Position numbers and translations under genes: made by a program
Shown here: positions 35,889 through 46,112 of the stretch, one piece after another
Layout of the letters: every line of letters starts with the position of its first letter
How positions within the stretch are numbered: position 1 is the first letter of the stretch
From: Herbaspirillum sp. GW103
GTDB lineage: Bacteria; Pseudomonadota; Gammaproteobacteria; Burkholderiales; Burkholderiaceae_D
Direction of reading: 5' to 3'
NCBI RefSeq assembly: GCF_000261365.1
Contig: NZ_AJVC01000004.1
Coordinates: forward strand, 248,001 to 312,000
DNA: 64,000 bases
The notes under the pieces: generated by a model
What the model saw: only the letters and a program-made list of their open reading frames with translations
What the model was told of the DNA's origin: nothing
The model's database searches: none

Positions 35889-38800
35889 ACACGTACCAGG
35901 GACAGCAGTTTTTCCACATCCAAAGGCTTGGCGATGTAATCGTTGGCGCCGGCGGCCAGGCATTTCTCCTGGTCATCCTTCATGGCCTTGGCCGTCAGGG
36001 CGATGATGGGCAGGCGCTTCCAGACGGCCTGCTTGCGGATCTCGCGCATGGCGGTCAGGCCATCCATCTCCGGCATCATGATATCCATCAGGACCAGGTC
36101 GATCGGCGCACCGGGCTGTTCCTGGCTGCGTTGCAGGGCCTCCAGGGCTTCGCGGCCGTTGCGGGCGATGTCGACCTTCATGCCCTTGGGTTCCAGCACC
36201 GAGGATAGCGCAAAGATGTTGCGTACATCGTCCTCCACCACCAGGATGCGGCGGCCTTCGAAGACCGTCTCGCGGTCGCGCGCCACCTTCAGCATGCGCT
36301 GGCTCTCCGCCGGCAGCGTGGTTTCCACCTGGTGCAGGAACAGCGTCACTTCATCGAGCAGGCGTTCCGGCGAGCGCGCATCCTTGATGATGATGGAGCG
36401 CGAGAAGCGGCGCAGGTGCTGTTCTTCCTCGGCCGACAGCGAGCGTCCGGTATAGACGATCACTGGCGGGAAGGCCACGTGTTCCTGCTCGGCCATCCGC
36501 TCCAGCAGCTGGTAACCGGACAGGTCGGGCAGGTTCAGGTCCATCACCATGCAGTCGAAGGTGGTCTCGCGCAGGCGGGCCAGCGCATCGGCGGCGGTCC
36601 GCACACCCACCAGGTTGATGTTCTCCCCGGCCAGCAGCTGGCGGATGCTGTCGAGCTGGCGCGCATCGTCTTCCACTACCAGCACGTGGCGCAGGCCCTG
36701 CAGGAACTTGGCTTCCAGCTTGCGAATGGCACCCACCAGTTCCTCTCGCTGCACCGGCTTCAAGGCATAACCGATGGCGCCGCGCTCCAGCGCCTCGTGC
36801 GAATAATCGGCCACCGACACCACGTGCACCGGAATGTGGCGGGTCTTGGGATTGCGCTTGATCTGGTCCAGCACGCCCAGGCCGGAGAAGTCCGGCAGGT
36901 TCATGTCCATGAGGATGGCGCTGGGACGATACATCTCGGCGGCCGCCACGCCTTCGTTGGCCGAATGCGTGACCACGCACTGGAAGCCCATCTCGTGCGA
37001 CAGGTCGCGCAGGATCATGGCGAAGGCGGCATCATCCTCGATCACCAGGATCAGGCGCGAGGACGATTCGATGCGATGACGGTCGTCGTCGATGGTGATG
37101 TCCTGCAGTTTCACCGGCGCACCCGGCACTACCTGCGGGCTGGGGATACGGACGTCCGGCGCGGTGGCCACCTGCGCGGCCTGCAGGGTCGCAGCCGCCG
37201 CCGAAGGTGCGGCAACGACCGCCGGCGTACGCACCACGGCCTGCTCGCCACTGTAGACCTGCGGCAACGAGAGCGTGAAGATACTGCCCTCGCCCACCCG
37301 GCTCTGCACCTGGATGTCGCCGCCCAGCAGATGCGCCAGGTCGCGCGAGATCGACAGGCCCAGACCGGTACCGCCGTACTTGCGATGAGTGCTGCCATCG
37401 GCCTGGCGGAAGGCTTCGAAAATGAACTGGTGCTGGTCGGCACCGATGCCGATGCCGGTGTCGCGCACGGCGAAGGCGATGCGGCCACCTGCATCCGGAT
37501 AGATGCGCAGGCTGACCTCGCCCTTCTCGGTGAACTTGATGGCGTTGGAGAGCAGGTTCTTCAAGATCTGGCCCAGGCGCTGCATGTCCGTTTCCATGCG
37601 CGGCGGCACGCCCGGATCGACCTCGACCTTGAAGCCCAGGCCCTTCTGCTGCGCCGTCATGGCGAAGCTGGCCTTGAGTTCCTCGGCCATCTTGCTGACC
37701 ACGAAGGATTCGGAAACGATATCGAGCTTGCCCGCTTCCATCTTCGACAGATCGAGGATGTCATTGATCAGGGCCAGCAGGTCATTGCCCGCCGAGGAAA
37801 TGGTTTGCGCGAAGCGCACCTGCTCCTCGGAGAGGTTGCCCTGCTTGTTGTCGGCCAGCAGCTTGGCCAGGATCAGGGTGGAGTTCAGCGGTGTGCGCAG
37901 CTCGTGGCTCATGTTGGCCAGGAACTCGCTCTTGTACTGGTTGGCGCGCTCAAGCTCGGTGGCCTTTTCCACCAGCACCACCTGGGTCTTGGCCAGGTCA
38001 TCCTTCTGGATTTCCAGCAGCTGGGTCTGTTCTTCCAGCTGGGCATTGGTTTCTTCCAGCTCGGCCTGCTGGGTTTCCAGGCGCAGTTGCGAGGCCTTCA
38101 GGGCCTGGCCCTGTTCTTCCAGCTCTTCGTTGTTGACGCGCAGCTCTTCCTGCTGGGCCTGCAATTCCTCGGACTGGCGCTGGGTCTCTTCAAGCAGTTC
38201 TTCCAGGCGGGTACGATCCTTGGAGGAGCGCACGGCAATGGCGATCTGGTCCGACAGCCGCGCCAGCAGCTCTTCTTCCTCGGAGCGCAACTGGCGCAGG
38301 AAGCCCAGTTCGAACACTGCCTGCACCATGCCATCGGCCGAGGCCGGCACGATCATCAGTTCGCGTGGCGCATGGCGTCCCACGGAAGAAGCCACGGTGA
38401 GGTATTGCTCCGGCACCTCCTTGACGTGCATGACGCGGTTGAGCTTGGCAGCCTGGCCCAGCAGACCCTGGCCATCGCGCAGGTGCGGCGGCTGTTCGCT
38501 CTCCTCTTCTGCCAGCGCATAGGCAGCGAAGCGCCGGAACTCGCCGTGCTCGGTACGCAGATAGATCGCACCGACCTGTGCATTCAGGTAGGCGGTCAGG
38601 AAGGCCAGGGTATTATCCCCCAGCGCGTCCAGGCGTTGTTCGCCCTGCAGTCGTTCGGCCAGGCCCATCTGTCCGGCACGGATCCATGCCTGCTTTTCGC
38701 GGGCGCGATAATCGCGCGAGGTGGTCACGGCCGCGGCCATGATCAGGACCAGCAGCAAGCCCGAACCACCCCACGCCACGGCGGTGGAGAACACCACGGC

Positions 38801-39400
38801 ATCGCGCCAGTCGGCCTGGCGGCTGGCCAGCAGGTCACGCTCCTGTTCTTCCATGTCGTGCGTGAGTACGCGCACGCGGTCCATGAACATCTTGCCGCGA
38901 TCGGATTGCACTACCGCCAGTGCGCCGACGGTATCGCCGTTGCGGCGGCGGCTGACGGTCTCGGCCAGCTCTTCGAGCTTGTCGGCGACCACGCGCTCGA
39001 TCTGCGAGAGCCGCTGCAACTGATCCGGATTGTCGGAGAGCAGCCCGCGCAGCTTGGCAATCTCGCCGGGCAGCGCGGCGCGTGCCTGGTTGTAGGGACT
39101 CAGATAGGACTCGGTGCCGGTGAGCAGGAAGCCGCGCTGGCTGGTCTCGGCATCCTTGAGGGTGGAGACCAGCATCTGCAATTGCTCGCGCACCTTCATG
39201 GTGTGCGAGACGGCGCTGGCAGCCTCGCCCCGGCTGACCGAGGCCTCCCAGGTGAACAGGGCAATCAGTACCACCGCCAGGATGGCGACGGCAAACCCGA
39301 TCAGCGGCCCCAGGGGCAGCGGTGGTCCGGAAAAGGCGCCCTTGCCCTGGCGCCTCAACATGGCAATACGTTCTTCAGCTTGGCTGGAATAAACCCGCAC
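35873..39400 (-). CDS. CHASE3-GAF hybrid histidine kinase with three receiver domains
   Basis: The product is about 1175 residues. It has a membrane segment near 23-45, a CHASE3 extracellular helical sensor, a second membrane segment near 205-225, a GAF domain, a long glutamate- and glutamine-rich coiled coil, a kinase core with H499 in NMSHELRTPLN and GLGLSISRDLA, and three tandem receivers (ILMDMNLPDFSG, MVMDLNLPDLSG, LVLMDIMMPEMDG). I set the start at a GTG (39400) with GGAG 6 nt upstream; the next in-frame ATG is at 39361. It heads the operon with cheR, cheB and a REC-kinase. This combination is used for non-chemotactic signalling in several proteobacteria. Confidence 0.9.
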   Translation of the reverse strand: MRVYSSQAEERIAMLRRQGKGAFSGPPLPLGPLIGFAVAILAVVLIALFTWEASVSRGEAASAVSHTMKVREQLQMLVSTLKDAETSQRGFLLTGTESYLSPYNQARAALPGEIAKLRGLLSDNPDQLQRLSQIERVVADKLEELAETVSRRRNGDTVGALAVVQSDRGKMFMDRVRVLTHDMEEQERDLLASRQADWRDAVVFSTAVAWGGSGLLLVLIMAAAVTTSRDYRAREKQAWIRAGQMGLAERLQGEQRLDALGDNTLAFLTAYLNAQVGAIYLRTEHGEFRRFAAYALAEEESEQPPHLRDGQGLLGQAAKLNRVMHVKEVPEQYLTVASSVGRHAPRELMIVPASADGMVQAVFELGFLRQLRSEEEELLARLSDQIAIAVRSSKDRTRLEELLEETQRQSEELQAQQEELRVNNEELEEQGQALKASQLRLETQQAELEETNAQLEEQTQLLEIQKDDLAKTQVVLVEKATELERANQYKSEFLANMSHELRTPLNSTLILAKLLADNKQGNLSEEQVRFAQTISSAGNDLLALINDILDLSKMEAGKLDIVSESFVVSKMAEELKASFAMTAQQKGLGFKVEVDPGVPPRMETDMQRLGQILKNLLSNAIKFTEKGEVSLRIYPDAGGRIAFAVRDTGIGIGADQHQFIFEAFRQADGSTHRKYGGTGLGLSISRDLAHLLGGDIQVQSRVGEGSIFTLSLPQVYSGEQAVVRTPAVVAAPSAAAATLQAAQVATAPDVRIPSPQVVPGAPVKLQDITIDDDRHRIESSSRLILVIEDDAAFAMILRDLSHEMGFQCVVTHSANEGVAAAEMYRPSAILMDMNLPDFSGLGVLDQIKRNPKTRHIPVHVVSVADYSHEALERGAIGYALKPVQREELVGAIRKLEAKFLQGLRHVLVVEDDARQLDSIRQLLAGENINLVGVRTAADALARLRETTFDCMVMDLNLPDLSGYQLLERMAEQEHVAFPPVIVYTGRSLSAEEEQHLRRFSRSIIIKDARSPERLLDEVTLFLHQVETTLPAESQRMLKVARDRETVFEGRRILVVEDDVRNIFALSSVLEPKGMKVDIARNGREALEALQRSQEQPGAPIDLVLMDIMMPEMDGLTAMREIRKQAVWKRLPIIALTAKAMKDDQEKCLAAGANDYIAKPLDVEKLLSLVRVWMPK

Positions 39401-39593
39401 GGTGCGCTCCGTTGTTCGAATCGTTGGTCGAGCTGCGGGGGTTCTATGTGTGGCTGTGTCCCCCTCCCCTTGGCCTTGCCACCGGGAAAGCCGCCGATTA
39501 TACGGGCCGCTTCCGGTTTGCGCAGAGCGCCGGTAGGACAAAGTGCCGGCAGTTCAGTTCCACGGCACGGTCATCCTGACATGGGCATTCGTT

Positions 39594-40253
39594 TCAGCTG
39601 CCGGCCAGGCCGGCGGCGATATTGATGGACAAACCGATGATGGCGGCATTGAAGACAAAGCAGATCAGCGAATGCGCCAGCACCGATTTGCGCAGCGCGC
39701 GCGAGGCCACGGCCACGTCCGAGGTCTGCACCGCCACACTGATGGTGAAGGCGAAATACAGGAAATCCCAGTAGCCGGGATTGCGTATGCCATCGGGAAA
39801 ACGCAACGGCAGGGCTTGCGCATCGTCGTCCTCGGCATAGAAAAGGCGCGCGTAATGCAGCGTGAAAATGGTCCCGATCAGAGACCAGGAGCCGAAGACG
39901 GTAGAGGCCGTGAAGGCATAGCGCAACAACCGTCCACGCTCGTCGTGATGACTGCTGCCGCCGAGCTCCAGCAGGATGGCCAGAAGACTGGCAATGGCAG
40001 CCACGCAGACCATCACCAGCACCACATGGGCGCTCTCATCCTCGGTCTCGGCCAGACGCCTGACGGCCCCGGCATCGGCCCGCAACATCATCAGCCACAG
40101 GCTCAGCAGATAGAACCAGACGCCGACATTCCAGCCGATGAGGCTGCGGCCTGTCCAGTTGCCGGCAGGAGCAAGGAGGGCGGCGGCAATCCCCACGCCG
40201 ATGCCGATGAGCAAGCGCGGGTGGACCTGGAGGATGTGGCGGGCGACAGACAT
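39594..40253 (-). CDS. DUF1345 integral membrane protein
   Basis: The 219-residue protein has five or so hydrophobic segments and the DUF1345 patterns [28 protein letters not shown] and [23 protein letters not shown] (the last given as a region near residues 160-182). The function is unknown. It is a single gene upstream of which lies a 72-aa protein in the same direction. Confidence 0.87.
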   Translation of the reverse strand: MSVARHILQVHPRLLIGIGVGIAAALLAPAGNWTGRSLIGWNVGVWFYLLSLWLMMLRADAGAVRRLAETEDESAHVVLVMVCVAAIASLLAILLELGGSSHHDERGRLLRYAFTASTVFGSWSLIGTIFTLHYARLFYAEDDDAQALPLRFPDGIRNPGYWDFLYFAFTISVAVQTSDVAVASRALRKSVLAHSLICFVFNAAIIGLSINIAAGLAGS

Positions 40254-40364
40254 TGTTCTTCTTGGTAGGGTGAGCCTTCTGGAGCGACGCCTGCATCCTC
40301 AGGCTGCGGCGTCACGCAGGGGCAGGTTAGCATGGCCTGTGCGCTCCCGCCAGCGGCGCGCGGC

Positions 40365-40583
40365 TCAGAATTCATGCTCCTTCAAGGCGCGCCTGGCGCG
40401 TTCGCGGGCGCTGGCCAGGGCTTCTTCCTCGGTCGGGAAAATGCCCACGGGAATGTATGTTTCGGCAATCTCGGGCTCACGCGAGAGACGCACGAAGACT
40501 TGGGCCTCGAAGCCTTCATCGGGTTTTTCCACCGCATCGTAGCGGGCGATATGGGTGCCACTTTGCAAGACCTTGTCCGTCAT
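40365..40583 (-). CDS. Small hypothetical protein, 72 aa
   Basis: The product begins MTDKVLQSGTHIARYDAVEK and ends in a charged helix EEEALASARERARRALKEHEF (region given by its key residues). AGGAGG is 6 nt before the ATG, an excellent ribosome site. No family is recognised. Its sequence is soluble and acidic in the middle; it is flanked by the sensor kinase and the DUF1345 gene. Confidence 0.65.
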   Translation of the reverse strand: MTDKVLQSGTHIARYDAVEKPDEGFEAQVFVRLSREPEIAETYIPVGIFPTEEEALASARERARRALKEHEF

Positions 40584-40689
40584 GCTGCCTCCTGTGTCGT
40601 TCACGATGAAGCCCGTTTGACACAGCCGCAGGCATGAGGTTCTGTGCAAGCATGATGTCCTGCGGCAAGTACGGCCATCGCCGGCGACG

Positions 40690-42111
40690 TCAGGCCGCCA
40701 GAGGAAAGCGCACGGTGAAGATGGTGCCCTGCCCCTGCTCCTTGCAATCGACCGTGATGACGCCGCCATGGTCATGCGCGATCTCGCGCACGATGGCCAG
40801 ACCCAGGCCGCTGCCGGCGATCTTGTCATTGGCGCGATAGTAGCGGTCGAAGATCAGCTCGCGGTGCTCGGGAGCAATGCCGGGACCGGAATCTTCCACC
40901 GTCAATACGGTGGCGCCCGCTTCTTCCAGGCAGCGCACCGTCACCGTCCCGTGTTGGGGAGAGTAGCGCACGGCATTGTCGATGAGGTTGTCGATCAGGT
41001 CGGCGAGCAGGAAACGGTCGCCGCGCAGACGCGCCGGTTGCAGATCGAAGCCGAGGTCGATCTGCTTCTTGTCGGCCTCCTCGATGAAGTGCTGCACCGA
41101 TTCTTCCACCAGCTTGTGCAGCGACAGTTCTTCCAGCTTGCGGCTTTCGAACAGGCCCGGTTCGGAGCGGGCCAGTGCCAGCAGTTGCCGGCTCTGACGG
41201 ATCATGCGTTCCACCGAGGAATTCATCATCGCCAGCGAGCGGGCGGTATCGGGCTGGTCCTGGTGCTTGTCGTGCAGCAGCTCCAGTTGCAGCTTCAGGC
41301 CGGTCAGGGGCGTACGCAACTGATGGGCGACATCGGCCATGAAGTTCTGCTGCGCCTGTTCGCCCTTGCTGATACGGGCCATGAGTTCATTCATCGCCAC
41401 GATCAGCGGCTGCAGTTCCACCGGCGCGCCGAGTCCGTCGATGGCCCCCAGCTTGCCGTGGCCGCGCTGCTCCAGGTTGCGCTGCAGGCTCTTCAAGGGA
41501 CGCAGACCACGCCGCACGGCGATCAGCACCACCGACAGCGAACCGAAGGTCAGCGCGCCATCCAGCAGCAGGAAGGACAGCAGGATGGTGTAATGGGCGC
41601 GGTCGCGCTTGCGCAGGGTCTCGGCCACGGCCACCGAGATCACGCCATTCTTGACCCGCACCTGCATGGCCGAAATACGGACCGGCTCACCGCGCATCTG
41701 GCCGTCATAGTTGAAGGGACGATCGTAGATCTCGCTTTCCGGCAATTGCGGGAATCCCTTGTCGCCGACCAGGATCTCGCCCTCGGTATTGCGCACGGCA
41801 AAGAAGGTGGTGTCGGAGTGATTGCTGCGCAGGATCTGTTCGGCCTGCTGGGTCAGCTCGGCCGTGGTGCGTTCCTGGCGATGGCGCACTTGCGCATACA
41901 GGCCCCAGGTGGAATCCATCAGGTTCTGGTCGAAGGCATGCTGGGCCGGCAGCCAGGCCAGCCAGTAGGTCAGGCCGGCCCCCACCAGGTTCAGCAGCAG
42001 CAAGGGCGCGATCAGCCACCTGAGCAGGTCGCGCCGGATGCTGAGGTGAGGGTTCCCGGAAGGACGCGGGGCCGCAGCAGTGCTGTCCGCCTGCTGGTCG
42101 ATGACCGTCAT
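40690..42111 (-). CDS. Sensor histidine kinase (TctE/QseC type, 2CSK_N domain)
   Basis: The 473-residue protein has a membrane segment at about 31-53, a periplasmic 2CSK_N-like sensor region, a second membrane segment at about 175-197, a HAMP-like stretch, H263 in [12 protein letters not shown], and N/G boxes [10 protein letters not shown] and GSGLGLAIV. It is encoded 16 bp after an OmpR-type regulator and pairs with it. The divergent siderophore receptor may be a target, but no ligand is known. Confidence 0.9.
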   Translation of the reverse strand: MTVIDQQADSTAAAPRPSGNPHLSIRRDLLRWLIAPLLLLNLVGAGLTYWLAWLPAQHAFDQNLMDSTWGLYAQVRHRQERTTAELTQQAEQILRSNHSDTTFFAVRNTEGEILVGDKGFPQLPESEIYDRPFNYDGQMRGEPVRISAMQVRVKNGVISVAVAETLRKRDRAHYTILLSFLLLDGALTFGSLSVVLIAVRRGLRPLKSLQRNLEQRGHGKLGAIDGLGAPVELQPLIVAMNELMARISKGEQAQQNFMADVAHQLRTPLTGLKLQLELLHDKHQDQPDTARSLAMMNSSVERMIRQSRQLLALARSEPGLFESRKLEELSLHKLVEESVQHFIEEADKKQIDLGFDLQPARLRGDRFLLADLIDNLIDNAVRYSPQHGTVTVRCLEEAGATVLTVEDSGPGIAPEHRELIFDRYYRANDKIAGSGLGLAIVREIAHDHGGVITVDCKEQGQGTIFTVRFPLAA

Positions 42112-42127
42112 GGTGCGGCGTACCGGT

Positions 42128-42790
42128 TCAGTTCTCGCTCTTTTCGAGCATGTAGCCGAAGCCGCGAATGGTGCGGATGACCACGCCCGAATCAGCGATC
42201 TTCAGGCGGATGCGCGAGACATAGACCTCCACCGCATTGATGGTGAAGTCCTCGCCCCAGGGCAGGACGGCATCGATGATCTGCTGCTTGGAAACCACGC
42301 GCGAGGCGTGCTGCATCAGGTATTCCAGCACCGTCCATTCGCGCAGCGACAGTTCGATCTTGCGACCATCGATATCGGCGCGCTTGGTGGCATTGTCCAG
42401 CGACAGACCACCCACGGTCAGTTGCGCCGGTTGCGGCGCGCTGCGGCGGATCAGCGCCTTGATGCGGGCCACCAGCTCGGGCGTGGCGAAGGGCTTGACC
42501 AGATAGTCATCGGCCCCCAGTTCCAGGCCATGCACGCGGTCGGGAATGGTATCGCGGGCAGTCAGCAGCAGCACGGGCGTGTTGTTGCCGTTGGCGCGCA
42601 TGCGGCGCAGGACCTCGAAACCATCGATGCCGGGCAGGCCGATGTCGAGCACCAGCACGGCCGCGTTGAAACGCTGCGACAGCGCATCGTTGCCGTTGTT
42701 GACGGTATGCACGGTGAAACCATGCGAGTTGAGTACCCGCGACAGACCGTCGGTGAGTACCGGGTCGTCTTCGACCAGCAAAACATTCAT
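42128..42790 (-). CDS. OmpR-family response regulator
   Basis: The 220-residue protein has a receiver with D49 (LVLDIGLPGIDG) and the switch lysine in LVKPF, then a winged helix DNA-binding domain (SLREWTVLEYLM, VEVYVSRIRLKI, TIRGFGYML). It is the first gene of a two-gene unit with the sensor kinase and is divergent from the TonB receptor gene. There is no clear Shine-Dalgarno before its ATG. Confidence 0.92.
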   Translation of the reverse strand: MNVLLVEDDPVLTDGLSRVLNSHGFTVHTVNNGNDALSQRFNAAVLVLDIGLPGIDGFEVLRRMRANGNNTPVLLLTARDTIPDRVHGLELGADDYLVKPFATPELVARIKALIRRSAPQPAQLTVGGLSLDNATKRADIDGRKIELSLREWTVLEYLMQHASRVVSKQQIIDAVLPWGEDFTINAVEVYVSRIRLKIADSGVVIRTIRGFGYMLEKSEN

Positions 42791-43147
42791 AGGGGGACTT
42801 CTGTTGAGAAAAACGGCGCAAAACATCTGCGTAACGCTGCATCGTATTGCAGCCCAGGCCATGCTGCAAATGAGGCGTTCGCCCAGGCGGGGGGCGGCAT
42901 GCGCAGAGTGTTTCTTTTTTGTCACACTCAGTTCGGCGTCAGCTTGTTGACAGCACTTTGTCAGGCTTGACCCTTAATCTTGCCAGCCATGCGAATGAGA
43001 ATCCCAATCATTAGCATGTAAAAAACACTGGTCACCAGCCAGCCAAACGTCCCTCCTTGTCGAAGGACGGAGTAGCCAGCCATGCGAGGCGGTCCTGCGC
43101 GAGCGGACCGCCTCATCATTTCCTACTCCACTAGCGACAAGAACAAC
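42791..43147. other. Regulatory region between the two-component genes and the siderophore receptor
   Basis: No gene is present. The 357 bp hold a Fur-box-like site (42993-43013), a 13-bp direct repeat GCCAGCCATGCGA at 42982-42994 and 43075-43087, and a perfect hairpin GAGGCGGTCC / GGACCGCCTC (43086-43114) ending 33 nt before the receptor start codon. Confidence 0.55.
42993..43013 (+). promoter_or_regulatory. Fur-box-like operator upstream of the receptor gene
   Basis: GAATGAGAATCCCAATCATTA keeps the AATGA-GAAT / AATCATT symmetry of Fur boxes (consensus TGATAAT-N-ATTATCA). It lies about 135 bp upstream of a siderophore receptor operon, the expected target for iron-dependent repression. Confidence 0.65.
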
Positions 43148-45376
43148 ATGAACCGTCTCACGCCGATGGCCGCCGCATTGGTCGCCCTCTTTGCCGTCCC
43201 TCTCGCCGCCCACGCGCAGCAGGCCACTCCCGACAGCGCCACCACCACCGCGCCGGCCGACAGCCAGCTCGCCCCCGTCACGGTGGAAGGCCGTCGGGAT
43301 GACTTCGCCAGCACCGGCACCGCCCTCACCAAACTGCCCGCCGACCTGCACGACGTGGCGCAATCGGTGACCGTGGTCAACAAGGCGCAGATGCAGTCGC
43401 AAGGCGTGAGTTCGCTGGCCGATGCGCTGCGCAACGTGTCCGGCATCACCCTGGGCGGGGCCGAAGGCGGTCAGATCGGCAACAACATCAACCTCAACGG
43501 CTTCTCGGCGCGCACCGACATCTATCTCGATGGCTTCCGCGACCGTGGCCAGTACTACCGCGACACCTTCGCCATCGAGGAAGTGGAAGTCCTCATGGGC
43601 CCTTCCTCGATGCTCTTCGGGCGTGGCTCCACCGGCGGCATCATCAACCAGGTCAGCAAGAAGGCCAATCTGAAGGCCGCCACCGAAATCTCCGGTTCGG
43701 TCAGCACCAATGGTCTGGTGCGCAGCACGGTCGATGTGAACCGTCCGCTCTCGGACACCTCGGCCCTGCGCATCGAAGCCATGGCCCAGAACGGCGCGGC
43801 CAGCACGCGCAACCAGACCGACGTGCAGGACTTCGGCCTGGCCGGCTCTTATGTCTGGGGCATCGGTACCCCCACCGAGATCACCCTGTCGGCCCTGTTG
43901 CAACACAACCAGGACCAGCCCGATTACGGCCTGCCGGCACTGAACGGCCATCCCGTCAACGTCGACCGCAATACCGCCTATGGCCTGGACAGTGACCGCA
44001 CCATCCAGGACGTGGCTTCGTTCAATGCAGGCATCAAGCACCGAATCGCCCCGGACGTCACGCTGCGCAATCAGACCCAGTTCAACTACGTGCACACCGA
44101 TGCGGTGGAAACCGCGCCCAATACCATCGGCACGATCTCTTCCAGCGGCTTCACGGCGCTCACCAATGCCAGCAGCAGCCTGCCGCTGTCCAGCCTCTAC
44201 GTGCGCGGTCAGAGCCATGACCGTGTGATCACCGACTATTCCATCTTCAACCAGACCGAACTGGCGGCCAAGTTCGCCACCGGCAGCGTCAAGCACGATG
44301 CCATCGTCGGTGTGGAAGTCGGCCACGACGGCTACGACAACCAGGCCTCTTACCGCAACGGCAGCTGCAATGGCCGCTCGCTCAATGCCTCCGGTGCCAC
44401 CACCGGCTACCTGGATTGCGTGAGCGTGGTCAATCCGTCCTACAGCGCTGCCGGCAGCAGCGTAGCCGATACCGCCGGCAACCATGCCGGTGGCAGCGCC
44501 AACACCATCGCCGCCTATGTGGGCGACACCATCGCGCTGGTGCCGCAATGGAAGCTGGTGGGCGGCCTGCGCTATGACCGCTATGTGGCCAGCATCACCA
44601 ATTCGATCAACTCGGGCAATACCACCGGTTCCACCGCACTGGGCTATGCCCAGCAGAGCGTGAACTTCCTGAGCGTACGTTCGGGCGCAATCTGGCAGCC
44701 CAGTGTCGCGCAGTCCTATTACGTTTCCTACGGCACCTCATTCAATCCTTCGCTGGAGCAGTTGACCGGTACCGCAGGCCAGCAGAACCTGGATCCGGAA
44801 AAGAACCGTTCCTATGAAGTCGGTGGCAAGTGGGATGTCGCAGAAGGCCTGGCGCTGACTGCCGCCGGCTTCCAGATCACCAAGGAAAACGCCCGCAGCC
44901 AGGTGGCTACCGGCGTCTACGCACTGGCCGGTACGGTCCGCGTCAACGGTGCGCGCGCCGGTGCCACCGGTCGCATCACACGCGACTGGCAGATCGCCGC
45001 CAACTACACCTACCTGGATGCCAAGGTCATCGGCGGTGCCGTGGCCGACACGTCGGTAGGCAAGATCCCGGTCAACACGCCCAAGCACACCCTGACCACC
45101 TGGACCACCTACGACCTGGCCCCGCACTGGCAGGTCGGTGGCGGCGCGACCTATATGTCGCAGCGCTATGCCAACGCTACCAACACCGTGCAGGTCGGCG
45201 GCTACACCCGTTACGACGCGATGCTGGCCTACACCACCAAGGCCTACGACATCCGCCTGAACCTCTACAACCTGAGCAACAAGATGTATTACGATGCGCT
45301 GATCCAGTCCGACGGCGGCCGTTCGGTCCCGGGTTCGGGCCGTACCGCCCTGCTGTCACTGACCTATCGCATGTAA
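43148..45376 (+). CDS. fiu: TonB-dependent siderophore receptor (Fiu-like)
   Basis: The 742-residue protein has a signal peptide ending AAHAQQ, a plug domain (LPADLHDVAQSVTVVN, LADALRNVSGIT, YLDGFRDRGQYYRD, VLMGPSSMLFGRGSTGG) and a C-terminal beta barrel that ends in an aromatic-type last strand (LLSLTYRM). It is closest to Fiu/FpvA-type catecholate siderophore receptors; the exact ligand cannot be told. It is followed by a PiuC/YbiX gene, the usual partner, and preceded by a Fur-like site. Confidence 0.9.
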   Translation: MNRLTPMAAALVALFAVPLAAHAQQATPDSATTTAPADSQLAPVTVEGRRDDFASTGTALTKLPADLHDVAQSVTVVNKAQMQSQGVSSLADALRNVSGITLGGAEGGQIGNNINLNGFSARTDIYLDGFRDRGQYYRDTFAIEEVEVLMGPSSMLFGRGSTGGIINQVSKKANLKAATEISGSVSTNGLVRSTVDVNRPLSDTSALRIEAMAQNGAASTRNQTDVQDFGLAGSYVWGIGTPTEITLSALLQHNQDQPDYGLPALNGHPVNVDRNTAYGLDSDRTIQDVASFNAGIKHRIAPDVTLRNQTQFNYVHTDAVETAPNTIGTISSSGFTALTNASSSLPLSSLYVRGQSHDRVITDYSIFNQTELAAKFATGSVKHDAIVGVEVGHDGYDNQASYRNGSCNGRSLNASGATTGYLDCVSVVNPSYSAAGSSVADTAGNHAGGSANTIAAYVGDTIALVPQWKLVGGLRYDRYVASITNSINSGNTTGSTALGYAQQSVNFLSVRSGAIWQPSVAQSYYVSYGTSFNPSLEQLTGTAGQQNLDPEKNRSYEVGGKWDVAEGLALTAAGFQITKENARSQVATGVYALAGTVRVNGARAGATGRITRDWQIAANYTYLDAKVIGGAVADTSVGKIPVNTPKHTLTTWTTYDLAPHWQVGGGATYMSQRYANATNTVQVGGYTRYDAMLAYTTKAYDIRLNLYNLSNKMYYDALIQSDGGRSVPGSGRTALLSLTYRM

Positions 45377-45392
45377 GAAAGAAGACGCGCCC

Positions 45393-46079
45393 ATGCTCAT
45401 CACCATCCCTCAGCTGCTGGACCCGCAAGCCCTGCAGCACGTACGCAACTTGCTGGACCAGGCGGGCCAAGCCTGGGTGGATGGGCGCGTCACGGCGGGC
45501 TACCAGGGTGCGCCGGTGAAGTTCAACCAGCAGATCGACGAGCATTCGGAGGTCGCCCTGCAATGCCAGCGCATCATCGTCTCTGCGCTGGAGCGGCATC
45601 CGCGCTTCATCAGCGCGGCACTGCCCAACCTGATCTACCCGCCCATGTTCAATCGCTATGGCGAGGGCATGCACTTTGGTGCCCACGTCGACGGCAGCGT
45701 GCGCATTCATCCGCATACGGGACGCAAGCTGCGCACCGACGTTTCGGCCACGCTGTTCCTGGCCGACCCGGCTGACTACGATGGCGGTGAATTGCAGATC
45801 GACGACAGCTACGGCATGCACAGCGTCAAGCTGGCCGCCGGCGACATGGTGCTCTATCCGGCCACCAGCCTGCATACCGTGACACCGATCACGCGCGGCG
45901 TACGCATGGGCTGTTTCTTCTGGATTCAAAGCCTGGTGCGCGACGATGGCCAGCGCCAGATGCTGTTCGACATGGACAACGCCATCCAGCGCCTGAACCA
46001 GACCGATGCCGATGCGCTCGCACGGCGCACCCTGGTGGGCTGCTACCACAACCTGCTGCGACAATGGAGCGAGACCTGA
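45393..46079 (+). CDS. piuC: PKHD-type Fe(II)/2-oxoglutarate hydroxylase (PiuC/YbiX)
   Basis: The 228-residue protein is a prolyl-4-hydroxylase-like dioxygenase: iron ligands H98 and D100 (GAHVDGS), distal H161 (SLHTVTPIT) and R171 for 2-oxoglutarate. YbiX/PiuC genes regularly follow Fiu or PiuA receptors, and the protein is thought to modify or help process imported siderophores. It starts 16 bp after the receptor gene. Confidence 0.93.
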   Translation: MLITIPQLLDPQALQHVRNLLDQAGQAWVDGRVTAGYQGAPVKFNQQIDEHSEVALQCQRIIVSALERHPRFISAALPNLIYPPMFNRYGEGMHFGAHVDGSVRIHPHTGRKLRTDVSATLFLADPADYDGGELQIDDSYGMHSVKLAAGDMVLYPATSLHTVTPITRGVRMGCFFWIQSLVRDDGQRQMLFDMDNAIQRLNQTDADALARRTLVGCYHNLLRQWSET

Positions 46080-46112
46080 TCGCTCCTGCGCCGGCCCAAT
46101 GATTGATATCGT

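Noticed and set aside
36332-39625. 1097-codon open frame opposite the hybrid kinase
   Set aside because: It is antisense to a gene with clear CHASE3, GAF, HisKA and receiver motifs; the frame is open only because of high third-position GC.
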